Of a stretch of 64,000 nucleotides of DNA, positions 51,311 to 60,383 are shown in pieces (the stretch's first letter is position 1; the number at the start of each line of letters is the position of its first letter). The notes below the pieces were generated by a model. The model searched no databases. It was not told the DNA's origin and saw only the letters and a list, made by a program, of their open reading frames with translations. The DNA is from Candidatus Cryosericum hinesii (lineage in GTDB: Bacteria; Caldisericota; Caldisericia; Cryosericales; Cryosericaceae): NCBI RefSeq assembly GCF_003570985.1, contig NZ_QXIW01000016.1, forward strand, positions 38,279 through 102,278. The letters are read 5' to 3'. The translations under genes and the position numbers were made by a program.

Positions 51311-53185
51311 ATGAAATATCAAGCGTTAGTTGACGGTAAGACAGGGGATCACGAGCTGCTGCTTGGCAACGAAGCTGCTGTCCGTGGTGTTCTGGAAGCC
51401 GGCATCGGTGTAGCGGCCAGCTATCCTGGGACCCCGTCGTCAGAGATCGGGGACGTGTTCAGCATCGTGGCGAAAGCCTCAGGAGTGTACTTCGAGTACT
51501 CCGCGAACGAGAAGATAGCCCTTGAGGTCGCAGCAGCCGCTGCAGCAAGTGGTGTCCGATCCTTCACGTTTATGAAGCACGTTGGACTGAATGTTGCATC
51601 AGATTCCTTCATGACGACGGCATACGTAGGGACCAGGGCGGGATTCGTCGTCCTTTCCGCGGATGATCCATCGACGCACTCGTCACAGAATGAACAGGAC
51701 AATAGATACTACGCGCGCCTCGCGAACGTGCCCATGCTGGAGCCCTCGAGTCCTCAGGAAACCAAGGACTACATGGTGGAGGCCTATAACATCTCGGAGA
51801 AACTGGAGCTTCCGGTTCTGTTTCGAACAACTACTCGTGTGGCTCATATGCGTGGCGACGTCGTTTTCGGCGATCGGAGGCCCGTCGTGAGGAGAGGGGT
51901 CTTTGAGAAGGACCCTGCAAGGTTTGTACCGGTGCCCGCCAACTCCTCGAAGATGCACGTTAAGCTGCTGGGTAAACTCGCCGAGGCTCGGCATCTCAGC
52001 GAAACGTCTTCGCTGAACCACGTTGTTGACGTAGGTGTCGGGGGACGGGCGGGGGTCGTTACAGTGGGCAGCGCGTTCAACTATGTCGTTGATGCCCTGA
52101 AGGAGCTTGGGCTTTCTGCTCGAGTGTTCAAGATAGGTTTCTCCTATCCGCTGCCGCTCGACAGGATCCGGGAGTTTGCTGCGGGCGTCAAAGAGCTGCT
52201 TGTCGTTGAAGAGCTGGAGCCTCTCATGGAAAACGATATCAAGGCCGATTTCCTGTCGCATGGCATCAGGACACCGGTATGTGGCAAGGAGGAACTCCTC
52301 GTGCCGCGCGTGCACGAACTCAATGTTGACGTTGTGGCAAAGGCATTGGCCAGTCACTTCGGGGTACCATTGCATGTGCCTGCTTCGGGCAAGGTGCAGC
52401 CCTGGTCGTCGCCCCTTCCGTCACGGCCGCCGGTCCTGTGTCCCGGGTGTCCTCATCGCGGATCGTACCTCGCTGTGCGCGGAGCTATACGTGAACGGGG
52501 GATTCCGGAACCTGTTTTTGCCTCCGACATCGGCTGCTACACGCTCGGTATGGCGGCTCCATTCAGCGCAGCGGACTATCTCCTGTCCATGGGATCGAGC
52601 GTTGGGACTGCTGGTGGCTTCGACGTGGCAACGGACCAGAGGGTCTTCTCGTTTATCGGTGACAGCACCTTTTTCCATGCCGGGCTGTCCGCTCTCGCAA
52701 GCGCCATTCACAACAAACATCGGTTTGTCCTGACTGTCTTGGACAACCGGACGACCGCGATGACGGGACATCAGCCCAATCCGTCCATGTTGACAGATGC
52801 TGTGGGTGATCCGGCACCAGCTATCAGCATTGAAGCGGTGGCAAAAGCAATGGGCGTTCCATTCGTGAAGGTTATCAACCCGTACAGGGTGGCCGAGGCT
52901 ACCGAGGCCTACAAGGAAGCCATGCAGGTGGACGGCGTCGCCGTCATCGTGTCCAAGCAGGTTTGCAGCCTCCTCCTCGACCGTGCGAAGCGTGCAAAGG
53001 GGATCTGGCAGACGTTTCAGGTCGACTGCGATGTCTGTACGGGCTGTCTGACATGTGTACATGATGTTGCTTGCCCTGCTATCTTTGTGTCTGAAGGAAA
53101 AGCTGAGATCAACCAGGAGCTGTGCGACGCATGCGGCGTGTGCTCGCAGGTTTGTCCAGTGCATGCGATCGGGGTGAAGAAATGA
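51311..53185 (+). CDS. iorA: Indolepyruvate:ferredoxin oxidoreductase, alpha subunit
   Basis: 624 residues. It decarboxylates aryl pyruvates from aromatic amino acids to aryl-acetyl-CoA, reducing ferredoxin. Pyrimidine-binding part with GTPSSEIGDVF; TPP-binding part with GDSTFFHAGLSALASA and TAMTGHQPNPS; a C-terminal two-cluster ferredoxin domain with CDVCTGCLTC and CDACGVCSQVCPV. Strict-anaerobe-type enzyme. AGGAGGTG before the ATG; ATGA overlap with iorB. Confidence 0.96.
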   Translation: MKYQALVDGKTGDHELLLGNEAAVRGVLEAGIGVAASYPGTPSSEIGDVFSIVAKASGVYFEYSANEKIALEVAAAAAASGVRSFTFMKHVGLNVASDSFMTTAYVGTRAGFVVLSADDPSTHSSQNEQDNRYYARLANVPMLEPSSPQETKDYMVEAYNISEKLELPVLFRTTTRVAHMRGDVVFGDRRPVVRRGVFEKDPARFVPVPANSSKMHVKLLGKLAEARHLSETSSLNHVVDVGVGGRAGVVTVGSAFNYVVDALKELGLSARVFKIGFSYPLPLDRIREFAAGVKELLVVEELEPLMENDIKADFLSHGIRTPVCGKEELLVPRVHELNVDVVAKALASHFGVPLHVPASGKVQPWSSPLPSRPPVLCPGCPHRGSYLAVRGAIRERGIPEPVFASDIGCYTLGMAAPFSAADYLLSMGSSVGTAGGFDVATDQRVFSFIGDSTFFHAGLSALASAIHNKHRFVLTVLDNRTTAMTGHQPNPSMLTDAVGDPAPAISIEAVAKAMGVPFVKVINPYRVAEATEAYKEAMQVDGVAVIVSKQVCSLLLDRAKRAKGIWQTFQVDCDVCTGCLTCVHDVACPAIFVSEGKAEINQELCDACGVCSQVCPVHAIGVKK

Positions 53186-53775
53186 GTTCACTGAATGTGT
53201 TCTTTGCCGGAGTCGGAGGTCAAGGGATTATCACTGGGGCCAGTATCATCGCACGGGCTGCCATTGCTGCTGGCGTGGATGCTGTCATGAGTGAGGTTCA
53301 CGGCATGGCACAGCGAGGGGGCTCGGTTGTGTGTGAGCTTCGATTGGGAGACGTACACAGCCCGATGATCCCGGAGGGCGAGGCAGACCTCATCATTGGG
53401 TTTGAGCCAGTCGAGACGGTCCGGTCACTCACAAAGGGCAACCACCATACCGTTGTCATTACCGAGGTACGCCCGATCATTCCAGTGAGCGTCTCGCTGG
53501 GAGGTATAGCTTACCCTGCGGTGGAGGATCTCCTGGCCTATCTTCGCTCGCAGGTTGCGGCGGTCTACGCTGTACCTGCCGCTGCTATGGCCGAGGAAAT
53601 CGGGTTGCCGCAGGCCGCGAACGTTGTCTTGCTGGGAGCAGCCATGGGAACCGGCCTGATTCCTCTGGAGCTTGGGACAATCCGGGATACGCTATCTCGT
53701 ACAGTTCCGACAAAGGCCTTGGAGGCCAACTTCCGAGCACTGCAGGGGGGATTCGAGCTGACCCGGAAGGCTTAG
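53182..53775 (+). CDS. iorB: Indolepyruvate:ferredoxin oxidoreductase, beta subunit
   Basis: 197 residues, the gamma-domain-like subunit. FFAGVGGQGIITGASII and EVHGMAQRGGSVVCELRLG are the family hallmarks. It starts within the iorA stop (ATGA). It converges with a histidine phosphatase gene. Confidence 0.95.
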   Translation: MSSLNVFFAGVGGQGIITGASIIARAAIAAGVDAVMSEVHGMAQRGGSVVCELRLGDVHSPMIPEGEADLIIGFEPVETVRSLTKGNHHTVVITEVRPIIPVSVSLGGIAYPAVEDLLAYLRSQVAAVYAVPAAAMAEEIGLPQAANVVLLGAAMGTGLIPLELGTIRDTLSRTVPTKALEANFRALQGGFELTRKA

Positions 53776-53796
53776 AAAGGTCGCGAGGGAATCGAG

Positions 53797-54399
53797 CTAG
53801 GCGAGGTGGCAGGTCGAGTCGATGACTCTGGCCTGCCACTTGCTGGTCTTGGTCTCGAAGACCGAAATGCAGGCGTTTGGTTGGGTGAAGCTGTTATAGC
53901 TGCTGAGGGGAAGGTCCAGCAGAACGGACATGAGGACACGATTGAACCCTCCGTGGGCGACGACGAGCAATAGTTCTCCGGAATTGGATTCGACCATCGA
54001 ACGCACCTTTTCGGCGCGGTGACCTACATCAGCCAGGGACTCGCCGCCATCTGGCCGGGCTTCCAGCGACTTGAGCTCCCATGCTGCCAGCGTTGTCGGG
54101 TACATGGCCCCTATTTCGTTCCACGTATGTCCCTCCCAGCCTCCGAACTCGATCTCCCGAAGCTCGGGCATGACAATGGGTGAGATGCCCAAATTGACAC
54201 CCACGGGTTCCGCGATGGCGCGGGCCCGAGTCAGTGGACTCGTGAAGATCGTATCGAATTGAAGAGCCGAGAGAAATGCCACAGTCTTCACTGTTTGGGC
54301 AAGGCCATCGATGGACAACGGCGTATCGCGACTGCCCTGGACTTTGCCCTCCAGATTCCAGGTTGTTTCGGCGTGACGTACGAGATAGATGGTTTTCAT
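53797..54399 (-). CDS. Histidine phosphatase / phosphoglycerate-mutase-like protein
   Basis: 200 residues. RHAETTWN holds the phospho-His, ELREIEFGGWEG the acid/base Glu, and VVAHGGFNR the second His. The group includes cofactor-dependent phosphoglycerate mutases and CobC-like phosphatases; the substrate is undetermined. AGAGG lies before the ATG. It is divergent from the SCIFF gene, with 77 bp between them. Confidence 0.88.
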   Translation of the reverse strand: MKTIYLVRHAETTWNLEGKVQGSRDTPLSIDGLAQTVKTVAFLSALQFDTIFTSPLTRARAIAEPVGVNLGISPIVMPELREIEFGGWEGHTWNEIGAMYPTTLAAWELKSLEARPDGGESLADVGHRAEKVRSMVESNSGELLLVVAHGGFNRVLMSVLLDLPLSSYNSFTQPNACISVFETKTSKWQARVIDSTCHLA

Positions 54400-54409
54400 G
54401 CTGGACCTC

Positions 54410-54440
54410 TTGACTTATGGCTGCTTATCGTTGATATTAT
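54410..54440 (+). promoter_or_regulatory. Predicted promoter of the SCIFF operon
   Basis: TTGACT (54410-54415) and TGATATTAT, an extended -10 with TATTAT at 54435-54440. The spacer is 19 bp, longer than elsewhere in the window, which the TGn extension may offset. Confidence 0.5.
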
Positions 54441-54476
54441 GTGGACAAAATCTTGATTTGAGAAGGGAGTAACACT

Positions 54477-54644
54477 GTGAAGTTCATCAAGGTAGTAGCA
54501 ACAAAGACCATTGACATCGACGATAAGTTTGCGAAGGCGTGTCGTGAGTGCCAGACTCCCTGCAAGTCCGCTTGTAAGACGTCCTCGACGGTGGGTAACC
54601 AAGTCTGCGAAACCAGGAAGAAGCCCGAGCGGTTCATCTGGTAG
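54477..54644 (+). CDS. SCIFF-family ribosomal peptide precursor (ranthipeptide), five-cysteine variant
   Basis: 55 residues starting with GTG after AGAAGGGAG. The N-terminal leader MKFIKVVATKTIDIDD is followed by a Cys-rich core with Cys at 22, 25, 29, 33 and 44: CRECQTPCKSACK, then TSSTVGNQVCE. SCIFF ('six cysteines in forty-five') usually has TSCTVANQ in the core; here that Cys is Ser37. Cys33 and Thr38 keep the five-residue spacing of the thioether pair reported for the clostridial homologue CteA. The maturase starts 3 bp after the stop. Natural function is unknown. Confidence 0.93.
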   Translation: MKFIKVVATKTIDIDDKFAKACRECQTPCKSACKTSSTVGNQVCETRKKPERFIW

Positions 54645-54647
54645 CTT

Positions 54648-56033
54648 GTGGCGCTCTCACGTATTCTACCCGCCTCGGCCCATCTCTTCGAGAGAGGCGG
54701 TTTTTTTGTGCTCCTGGACGTTCCCTCAGGGTCGATCTTCTCGCTTGACGAGCGAGTGTACGATTATCTTCAGGTGGTTCTCGCGGACCCTTCGACGGAA
54801 GGAGAGTCGGTCCAACGGTTGACAGGTCTGAACGCGCAGACAATCACCGAAATCGAAGGTGAACTCGAGCAACTTGTCGCTGCAGGATGTCTGTTCACGC
54901 AGGCAACACAGCCTACAGAGGACGGATCGGTGTTGACACTGAAGTCGCTGTGCCTTAACGTCGCGCATGAGTGCAATTTTTCATGCGTGTATTGTTTCGC
55001 TCATGGGGGTGACTACCATGGCGATACAACGTTAATGACACGGGAAGTTGCCCGCGCAGGAATCGATTTCCTTGTGCACGAGAGCGGTGTCCACCACAAC
55101 GTCGAGGTCGACTTCTTCGGTGGTGAGCCGCTCATGAATTGGAACGTTGTCGTTGACACCATGGCGTACGCGCGATCTGCATATCCCCTGAAGAAATGGC
55201 GGTTCACGCTGACGACCAACGGCTCATTGCTTCGGGACGACATGTTCCCGGTGCTCGAGGCGAATGATGTGTCTGTTGTCCTCAGCCTGGACGGCGGCCG
55301 GAGGGCCAACGATGCCAACCGTGTCTTCAAGGACGGGCGTGGCACCTTCGATACCATCGTTGAACGGATACGGCACTTCACGCGAACGCGCGATGAAGGT
55401 GGCTACTTCGTGCGGGGAACGTATGCACGCAACACGCTGGCATTTGCCCAGAGCGTTCGAGAACTCCATAGCCTGGGGTTCAAGTACATCTCGATGGAGC
55501 CTGTCGTGCTTTCCGCAGACTCGGCTCTTGCCCTTCAGACAAGTGACCTGCCGGCAATTCGTGTCCAGTATGAGGAACTCATCGCGTACTTCCTGAGTGA
55601 ACTGGGCTCAGGTGCGGGGTTTGATTTCTTTCACTTCAAGCTGGATCTCGAAGCAGGGCCATGCCTCAGCAAGCGCATCTATGGATGTGGCGCTGGTGTC
55701 GAATACATGGCTGTTGCTCCGAATGGGGACGTGTTCCCCTGCCATCAGTTTGACGGCGTTCAGGAGTACAGGATGGGCAATGTCCTCGTGAGGCCGGTCC
55801 TGAACCGCCCTGAACGGGTGACAGAGTTCGCTCACGCCAACTTTCTCTTTGCCAAAGAGGAGTGCGGCAGCTGCTGGGCGCGTTTCTACTGCAGCGGCGG
55901 GTGTCTTGCCAACAACTACGCGACCACTGGTACCCTCCTGAAACCGTATGCGCTCGGCTGCGCTGTCCAGAAGGAGCGGATCGAGGCTGCACTGGCGGTG
56001 AAAGCGGCGGAGTCTCCAGAGAACAAACCATAG
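54648..56033 (+). CDS. SCIFF radical SAM maturase
   Basis: 461 residues. A RiPP-recognition-like N-terminus (AHLFERGGFFVLLDVPSG, about 11-28), then the radical SAM cluster motif CNFSCVYC (Cys109, 113, 116), and a SPASM domain with CGAGVEYMAV, FPCHQF and CGSCWARFYCSGGC for two auxiliary Fe-S clusters. It should form a Cys-to-Thr thioether in the adjacent peptide. GTG start 3 bp after the precursor gene. No transporter or protease follows, as is usual for SCIFF loci. Confidence 0.95.
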   Translation: MALSRILPASAHLFERGGFFVLLDVPSGSIFSLDERVYDYLQVVLADPSTEGESVQRLTGLNAQTITEIEGELEQLVAAGCLFTQATQPTEDGSVLTLKSLCLNVAHECNFSCVYCFAHGGDYHGDTTLMTREVARAGIDFLVHESGVHHNVEVDFFGGEPLMNWNVVVDTMAYARSAYPLKKWRFTLTTNGSLLRDDMFPVLEANDVSVVLSLDGGRRANDANRVFKDGRGTFDTIVERIRHFTRTRDEGGYFVRGTYARNTLAFAQSVRELHSLGFKYISMEPVVLSADSALALQTSDLPAIRVQYEELIAYFLSELGSGAGFDFFHFKLDLEAGPCLSKRIYGCGAGVEYMAVAPNGDVFPCHQFDGVQEYRMGNVLVRPVLNRPERVTEFAHANFLFAKEECGSCWARFYCSGGCLANNYATTGTLLKPYALGCAVQKERIEAALAVKAAESPENKP

Positions 56034-56172
56034 CTAGTGCGTGGCTTGACAGCTTGAGGAAAGACCTGTTGCCGCCCGGTGCACAGAGCATTGTGGCGGC
56101 GATGGCTTTTCCGAACGTGGCAGACTGGGGAATGGTTTCATGGATCGAGACGATCGACCCTGGATATAAAAA

Positions 56173-56248
56173 TGGTGCCGAGAGGCGGAATTGAACCGTC
56201 GACACGGGGATTTTCAGTCCCCTGCTCTACCAACTGAGCTATCTCGGC
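56173..56248 (-). tRNA. tRNA-Phe(GAA)
   Basis: Acceptor GCCGAGA/TCTCGGC, anticodon stem GGGGA/TCCCC with loop CTGAAAA (anticodon GAA), T-loop TTCAATT, encoded CCA. Third of three tRNAs following secG. Confidence 0.96.
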
Positions 56249-56264
56249 ACTCTACTTCAAAGAA

Positions 56265-56297
56265 ACCGCTCATCGCGCATTTCGCCCGATGAGCGGT
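56265..56297 (-). terminator. Hairpin with T-rich tail between tRNA-Val and tRNA-Phe
   Basis: An 11-bp perfect inverted repeat (ACCGCTCATCG/CGATGAGCGGT, 11-nt loop). On the minus strand it is followed by TTCTTTG, so it may end or attenuate transcripts before tRNA-Phe. Confidence 0.6.
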
Positions 56298-56326
56298 CCC
56301 ACCATCAAGCAACAATATCGCACTGC

Positions 56327-56401
56327 TGGTGGGCGAAACAGGATTCGAACCTGCGACTTCTTGCTTGTAAGGCAAGCGTTCTACCGCTGAACTATCCGCC
56401 C
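56327..56401 (-). tRNA. tRNA-Val(TAC)
   Basis: Acceptor GGGCGGA/TTCGCCC, anticodon stem CTTGC/GCAAG with loop CTTACAA (anticodon TAC), T-loop TTCGAAT, encoded CCA. Confidence 0.95.
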
Positions 56402-56424
56402 CTGGATTGTGGTATACATACTAG

Positions 56425-56509
56425 TGGTGCCGAGGGTGGGAATTGAACCCACACGGATTGCTCCATGCGCCCCTTAAACGCACGCGTCTGCCAATTCCGC
56501 CACCCCGGC
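56425..56509 (-). tRNA. tRNA-Leu(AAG)
   Basis: Acceptor GCCGGGG/CCTCGGC, D-stem GCG/CGC, anticodon stem TGCGT/GCGCA with loop TTAAGGG, giving anticodon AAG at positions 34-36, long variable arm, T-arm GTGGG-TTCAATT-CCCAC, encoded CCA. An A34 leucine tRNA is unusual in bacteria. Confidence 0.93.
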
Positions 56510-56527
56510 ACGAGGCTTGGTGCTTCC

Positions 56528-56752
56528 CTAGAACTTGAAGACTACCAGTGCCAGGGACAATACCACAAATGCGATGGATAGAACAACTGCAAGCCGGTCA
56601 AGGACAGCATCCTTGGGCTTGCGTGAGTGGAATATGGTTGCACTGCCTGAAATCGCGCCCAGTCCGCTGCCCTTGGGTTCCATGAACAGGATCGCAAGGA
56701 TATCGCCGACTGCAACCAAAGCCATGACTATTTCCAAAACGGTTTTTAGCAA
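56528..56752 (-). CDS. secG: Preprotein translocase subunit SecG
   Basis: 74 residues, two transmembrane helices (about 4-22 and 53-72) joined by MEPKGSGLGAISGSATIF, matching the glycine-rich SecG loop (GKGAGMG-type). It assists SecYE in export. It lies downstream of gap-pgk, a common order in Gram-positive-like genomes, and 18 bp before tRNA-Leu. Confidence 0.9.
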   Translation of the reverse strand: MLKTVLEIVMALVAVGDILAILFMEPKGSGLGAISGSATIFHSRKPKDAVLDRLAVVLSIAFVVLSLALVVFKF

Positions 56753-56817
56753 CGTGAACCTCCGGTAACAAGAGGTATTATACGGAAAGCCGCTTCGATT
56801 TCAAGTGCCAAAGCGCA

Positions 56818-58011
56818 CTAGTCCGCTGAATCGATGGCTTCGATGCCGGGAAGCTGCTTCCCTTCAAGGTATTCCAGGAACGCGCCGCCACCGGTGGATA
56901 CATGCTTGAAATCATTCTGGAGGTTCAATGCGTCAATGACCGAGGCGGTCTCACCTCCGCCAGCAACGGTCAGAGCGTCTGATCTGGCCGCAATGACCCG
57001 TGCGAGAGACTTGGTGCCTTCTGCGAATTCGGCGATCTCGATGACTCCCATCGGTCCGTTCCAGATAATGGTATTGGCCTTCGCGATCTCTGCCTCGAAT
57101 GCCTCGATAGTCTTTGGACCGATGTCCACACCGATCTGATCCGCGGGAATCTCTTCGATATCGACGATGTGGTGCGAACTTCCGGCCTTGATCTCGTTTG
57201 TGACAATGACGTCCACCGGGAGGAGGAGACGGGTGCCCTTTGCCTTGGCCGCTTCGATGATCTCGTCGGCGACCTTGAGGTAGTCTTCTTCCACAAGGGA
57301 GAACCCAATGGCGTATCCCATAGCCTTCAGGAAGGTGAACGCCATGCCGCCACCAATGAGGATCGCGTCGGTCTTGGTGAGCAGGTTCTTGATGAGGCCG
57401 ATTTTGTCGGAGACCTTTGCGCCGCCCAGGATGGCAATGAACGGTTTCTTGGCAGATGTTGTGACCGTCTCAAGAACATCAATCTCCTTCTCGAGCAGGA
57501 AACCGGCTGCCGATGGAAGAAACTGTGGTACGCCGGCAACCGAGGTATCGGGCCGATGAGCAGTGGCAAACGCATCATCCACGTAGACGTCCGCGAGGGC
57601 GGCAAGCTTTTTTGCGAGTTCCTCGGAGCCGTTCTTCTCCTCTTTGAGGAACCGCACGTTTTCGAGCATGATGATGTCGCCTGGCTTGGCATTTGCAACA
57701 GCTTCCGTGACGTCGGGGCCGACAACAGAATTGAGCTTGTTGACCGGCTTGCCCAGCAGAGCGGATAGCCTCTGTGCTATCTTGTCCAACCGCAGCGATT
57801 CCACGATTTTTCCATCGGGACGACCCATGTGTGTCACGAGGATGATAGTGGCGTTCTTGTCGAGCAGGTACCGAATGGTCGGCAGTGTCTCGAGAATGCG
57901 CTTGTCATCGGTAATCGCTCCGTCCTTCGACATAGGGACGTTGTAGTCGACTCTCAGAAGCACTCTCTTGTTCTGAACGTCGAGATCCCTGATACTCCGC
58001 TTCGTCATCAC
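56818..58011 (-). CDS. pgk: Phosphoglycerate kinase
   Basis: 397 residues. [16 protein letters not shown] (here DYN where DFN is usual), [39 protein letters not shown] and a C-terminal GGGETASVI with [14 protein letters not shown]. It makes ATP from 1,3-bisphosphoglycerate. 8 bp after gap, the enzyme supplying its substrate. Confidence 0.98.
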   Translation of the reverse strand: MMTKRSIRDLDVQNKRVLLRVDYNVPMSKDGAITDDKRILETLPTIRYLLDKNATIILVTHMGRPDGKIVESLRLDKIAQRLSALLGKPVNKLNSVVGPDVTEAVANAKPGDIIMLENVRFLKEEKNGSEELAKKLAALADVYVDDAFATAHRPDTSVAGVPQFLPSAAGFLLEKEIDVLETVTTSAKKPFIAILGGAKVSDKIGLIKNLLTKTDAILIGGGMAFTFLKAMGYAIGFSLVEEDYLKVADEIIEAAKAKGTRLLLPVDVIVTNEIKAGSSHHIVDIEEIPADQIGVDIGPKTIEAFEAEIAKANTIIWNGPMGVIEIAEFAEGTKSLARVIAARSDALTVAGGGETASVIDALNLQNDFKHVSTGGGAFLEYLEGKQLPGIEAIDSAD

Positions 58012-58019
58012 GATACCTC

Positions 58020-59027
58020 CTAGTAGGATGCCTTCGTGACGATGAGCTTCGTAAGGTCAGCGACCCTTGCGCTATAACCCCACTCATTATCATACCAGCT
58101 CAGAACTTGCACGAGCGTGCCGCTCGATTTGGTGGAAAGGCCATCGACAATGCCCGAGTAGATCGTGCCACGGTAGTCGGAAGAGACAAGAGGTAGTTCA
58201 TTGTACCCGAGGAAACCCTTCATCCTCTTCTCAGAAGCCTCTTTGAGGGCCGCGTTGATTTCTTCCCTGGTGGCTGGCTTGGTGAGAATGGCATCGAACA
58301 CGGTGATGGAGACAGTTGATGTAGGAACGCGCAACGAGATACCATCCAGTTTGCCCTTCATCTCTGGAATGACCAGTGCGACGGCCTTGCTTGCGCCTGT
58401 CGTTGTGGGGATGATGTTAGTAGCAGCATTGCGGGCTCGGCGCAGGTCCTTATGCGGAGCATCGAGAATTCGCTGATCCAGCGTATAACTGTGGACGGTG
58501 GTCATGTAGCCCTTCTCGACACCCCAGTTGTCATTGAGTACTTTGACCACGGGAGCCAGCGAGTTTGTCGTGCAAGAGGCATTGGAGATGATACTGTGCT
58601 TGGATACATCGAGAAGGTCCTCGTTGACGCCCAGGACGATCGTAATATCTTCGCCCTTCGCAGGAGCGGTGATCAGGACTTTCTTGGCGCCAGCGGTTAT
58701 ATGTCCGCGAGCCTTATCAGCATCTGTGAACATTCCAGTCGATTCAATGACGATATCGATACCCAATTTTCCCCACGGCAGAGCAGCAGGATCTTTCTCA
58801 CGAAAGATCTTGACTTCGCGGCCACCGATGACGATTGCGCCTTCCTTGCCCTCGATATCGATGTCCCAGGTACCGTAGTTCGAGTCATATTTGAGAAGGT
58901 GCGCCAGCGTCTGCTCATCCGCGATGTCATTGGCGGCAACAATCTCGAGCTCCGGGTAACGCGTGATGAGATGCTTCAATACTTGGCGGCCCACTCTGCC
59001 GAGTCCGTTGATCGCAATCTTTGCCAT
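58020..59027 (-). CDS. gap: Glyceraldehyde-3-phosphate dehydrogenase
   Basis: 335 residues. NAD-binding INGLGRVGRQVLKHL (Val where GRIGR is usual), catalytic NASCTTNSLAPV (Cys about 152), HSYTLDQRILD and WYDNEWGYSARV. AGGTAGAC context with GGAGG before the ATG. First gene of the gap-pgk-secG group; 97 bp separate it from rpoN. Confidence 0.98.
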   Translation of the reverse strand: MAKIAINGLGRVGRQVLKHLITRYPELEIVAANDIADEQTLAHLLKYDSNYGTWDIDIEGKEGAIVIGGREVKIFREKDPAALPWGKLGIDIVIESTGMFTDADKARGHITAGAKKVLITAPAKGEDITIVLGVNEDLLDVSKHSIISNASCTTNSLAPVVKVLNDNWGVEKGYMTTVHSYTLDQRILDAPHKDLRRARNAATNIIPTTTGASKAVALVIPEMKGKLDGISLRVPTSTVSITVFDAILTKPATREEINAALKEASEKRMKGFLGYNELPLVSSDYRGTIYSGIVDGLSTKSSGTLVQVLSWYDNEWGYSARVADLTKLIVTKASY

Positions 59028-59123
59028 AGTCTACCTCCATGAGAAATTGGCCGCACCGGTTGAACCGGAACGGTAATGCATACACATGATACGCAAATGC
59101 TGCCAAAAGAAAATAGAAGGAAA

Positions 59124-60383
59124 TTAATTGTTCCTGAAGTATCGAGCAGGGATTCCAAGTGAGAGACGATATTTGGCAACCGTTCGTCGACTGATGTGGA
59201 TATCCTGGCTCGCAAGATGCTCCGCTATCTCCCGGTCGCTCATCGCTTTCGAGTCCGTGCCGGACTGGAGCAGCAGTGCCACTGCCTCTTTGGCCGGGGC
59301 CGCTGCGGTCTGCCATCGGTCCATCACCATTGAACGGAGTCTGAAGGTTCCACGCGGAGTCTTCACATACTTGCGACAAAGTGCGCGGACCATAACCGTT
59401 CTCGACATCCCGGTTGCCTGCATCAGGTGTTCCACCGGGACACGCGATGGGTGGTTCGACTGGTTGGCGAGGTACGGAGCAAGCAAAGCAATGAGAGTAT
59501 CCCCCAGTTTCGCAAGTATCGCCGTGCGTTCCGCGATGGCATCGTCGATCCACCGGACTCTGGCGACCTCTGTGAGGACCTGCTTTCTCGCTTCAGGGTC
59601 CTTGCGGGCCGATGACACCACTACGGGGTCGACAGCGAGGTTCCAGGCAGGTCCGGGTACTGAGCACACGAGGGCTCCAGTCAGCGAATCCTGCTCGATA
59701 ATGATGTCAGGCGCAATGATACGTGTTGGTCCAGATGTCATCCGCTTGGCGGGTTCAGGGTCCAGCATGGTGAGGATGCGCTGCAACGTGGCCGGATCAC
59801 ATTCCATCTCAAGTTTCCTGAGGCACGCGCGAATGACGCCTGGAGACACGGAGCGCTGACGCGTGCGCAGGAACTGCGCACAGGCAGCCACCGGAAGATC
59901 GGGGAGCACACGCGACATCTGCAGGGCAAAGGCATGGGCGACGTCTGTGGTGCCGAGTCCCGCAGGCTCCAGGGTCCGAATGGCGGCCAAGACCCGTCGA
60001 ACCTCCGCAGTGGTAACATTGATCGAGAAGGCATAACGCGAAATCTGCTTCGTGAAGAAGCCGTGTTCGTCCAGATCCGAGGCGACGAATCGTGCACACT
60101 CCACCTGAGAATCGTCAATGAGATTCCTGTCCAGGAGCTCGTCGACTATCAACTCTGCAGGAGTGGAATCTACGAGGTCTGCAAAGCTGTCGAGGTCGCC
60201 ATTCCATGTGTCATCGGATGTATTGGCCCGGGCATGCTTCTCGGCAACGATGCTGCCGGCAGCGAACCGATCCATGAGAGTTTCGAAATCGCTCAGGGGC
60301 TGCTCGAGAACCAGACCACGCGTGGCCAGATAGGATTTCTGGCGAAGGCTCAATTGCTGTCGCTGTTTCTGGCTACCGCGCAT
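59124..60383 (-). CDS. rpoN: RNA polymerase sigma-54 factor
   Basis: 419 residues. The RpoN box is ISRRTVAKYR (consensus ARRTVAKYRE) near the C-terminus, then LGIPARY. A core-binding region (LEPAGLGTTDVAHAFALQ) and a HTH region are visible. The Gln-rich region I is shortened and divergent (QQLSLRQKSYLAT), lacking the usual MTPQLQQAI. It needs bacterial enhancer-binding proteins, none of which is in the window. It overlaps whiA by 11 bp and lies between whiA and gap. Confidence 0.92.
   Translation of the reverse strand: MRGSQKQRQQLSLRQKSYLATRGLVLEQPLSDFETLMDRFAAGSIVAEKHARANTSDDTWNGDLDSFADLVDSTPAELIVDELLDRNLIDDSQVECARFVASDLDEHGFFTKQISRYAFSINVTTAEVRRVLAAIRTLEPAGLGTTDVAHAFALQMSRVLPDLPVAACAQFLRTRQRSVSPGVIRACLRKLEMECDPATLQRILTMLDPEPAKRMTSGPTRIIAPDIIIEQDSLTGALVCSVPGPAWNLAVDPVVVSSARKDPEARKQVLTEVARVRWIDDAIAERTAILAKLGDTLIALLAPYLANQSNHPSRVPVEHLMQATGMSRTVMVRALCRKYVKTPRGTFRLRSMVMDRWQTAAAPAKEAVALLLQSGTDSKAMSDREIAEHLASQDIHISRRTVAKYRLSLGIPARYFRNN

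Noticed and set aside
56037..56194. Plus-strand ORF after the SCIFF maturase with protein-like codons
   Set aside because: No start codon with a ribosome site; it runs into tRNA-Phe on the other strand and has no recognisable family. It may be leftover coding sequence, but I cannot support it as a gene.
59028..59123. Possible sigma-54 promoter upstream of gap (TTGGCAGCATTTGCG)
   Set aside because: GG and GC are 8 bp apart instead of the required 10, and the GG-GC context is otherwise poor.
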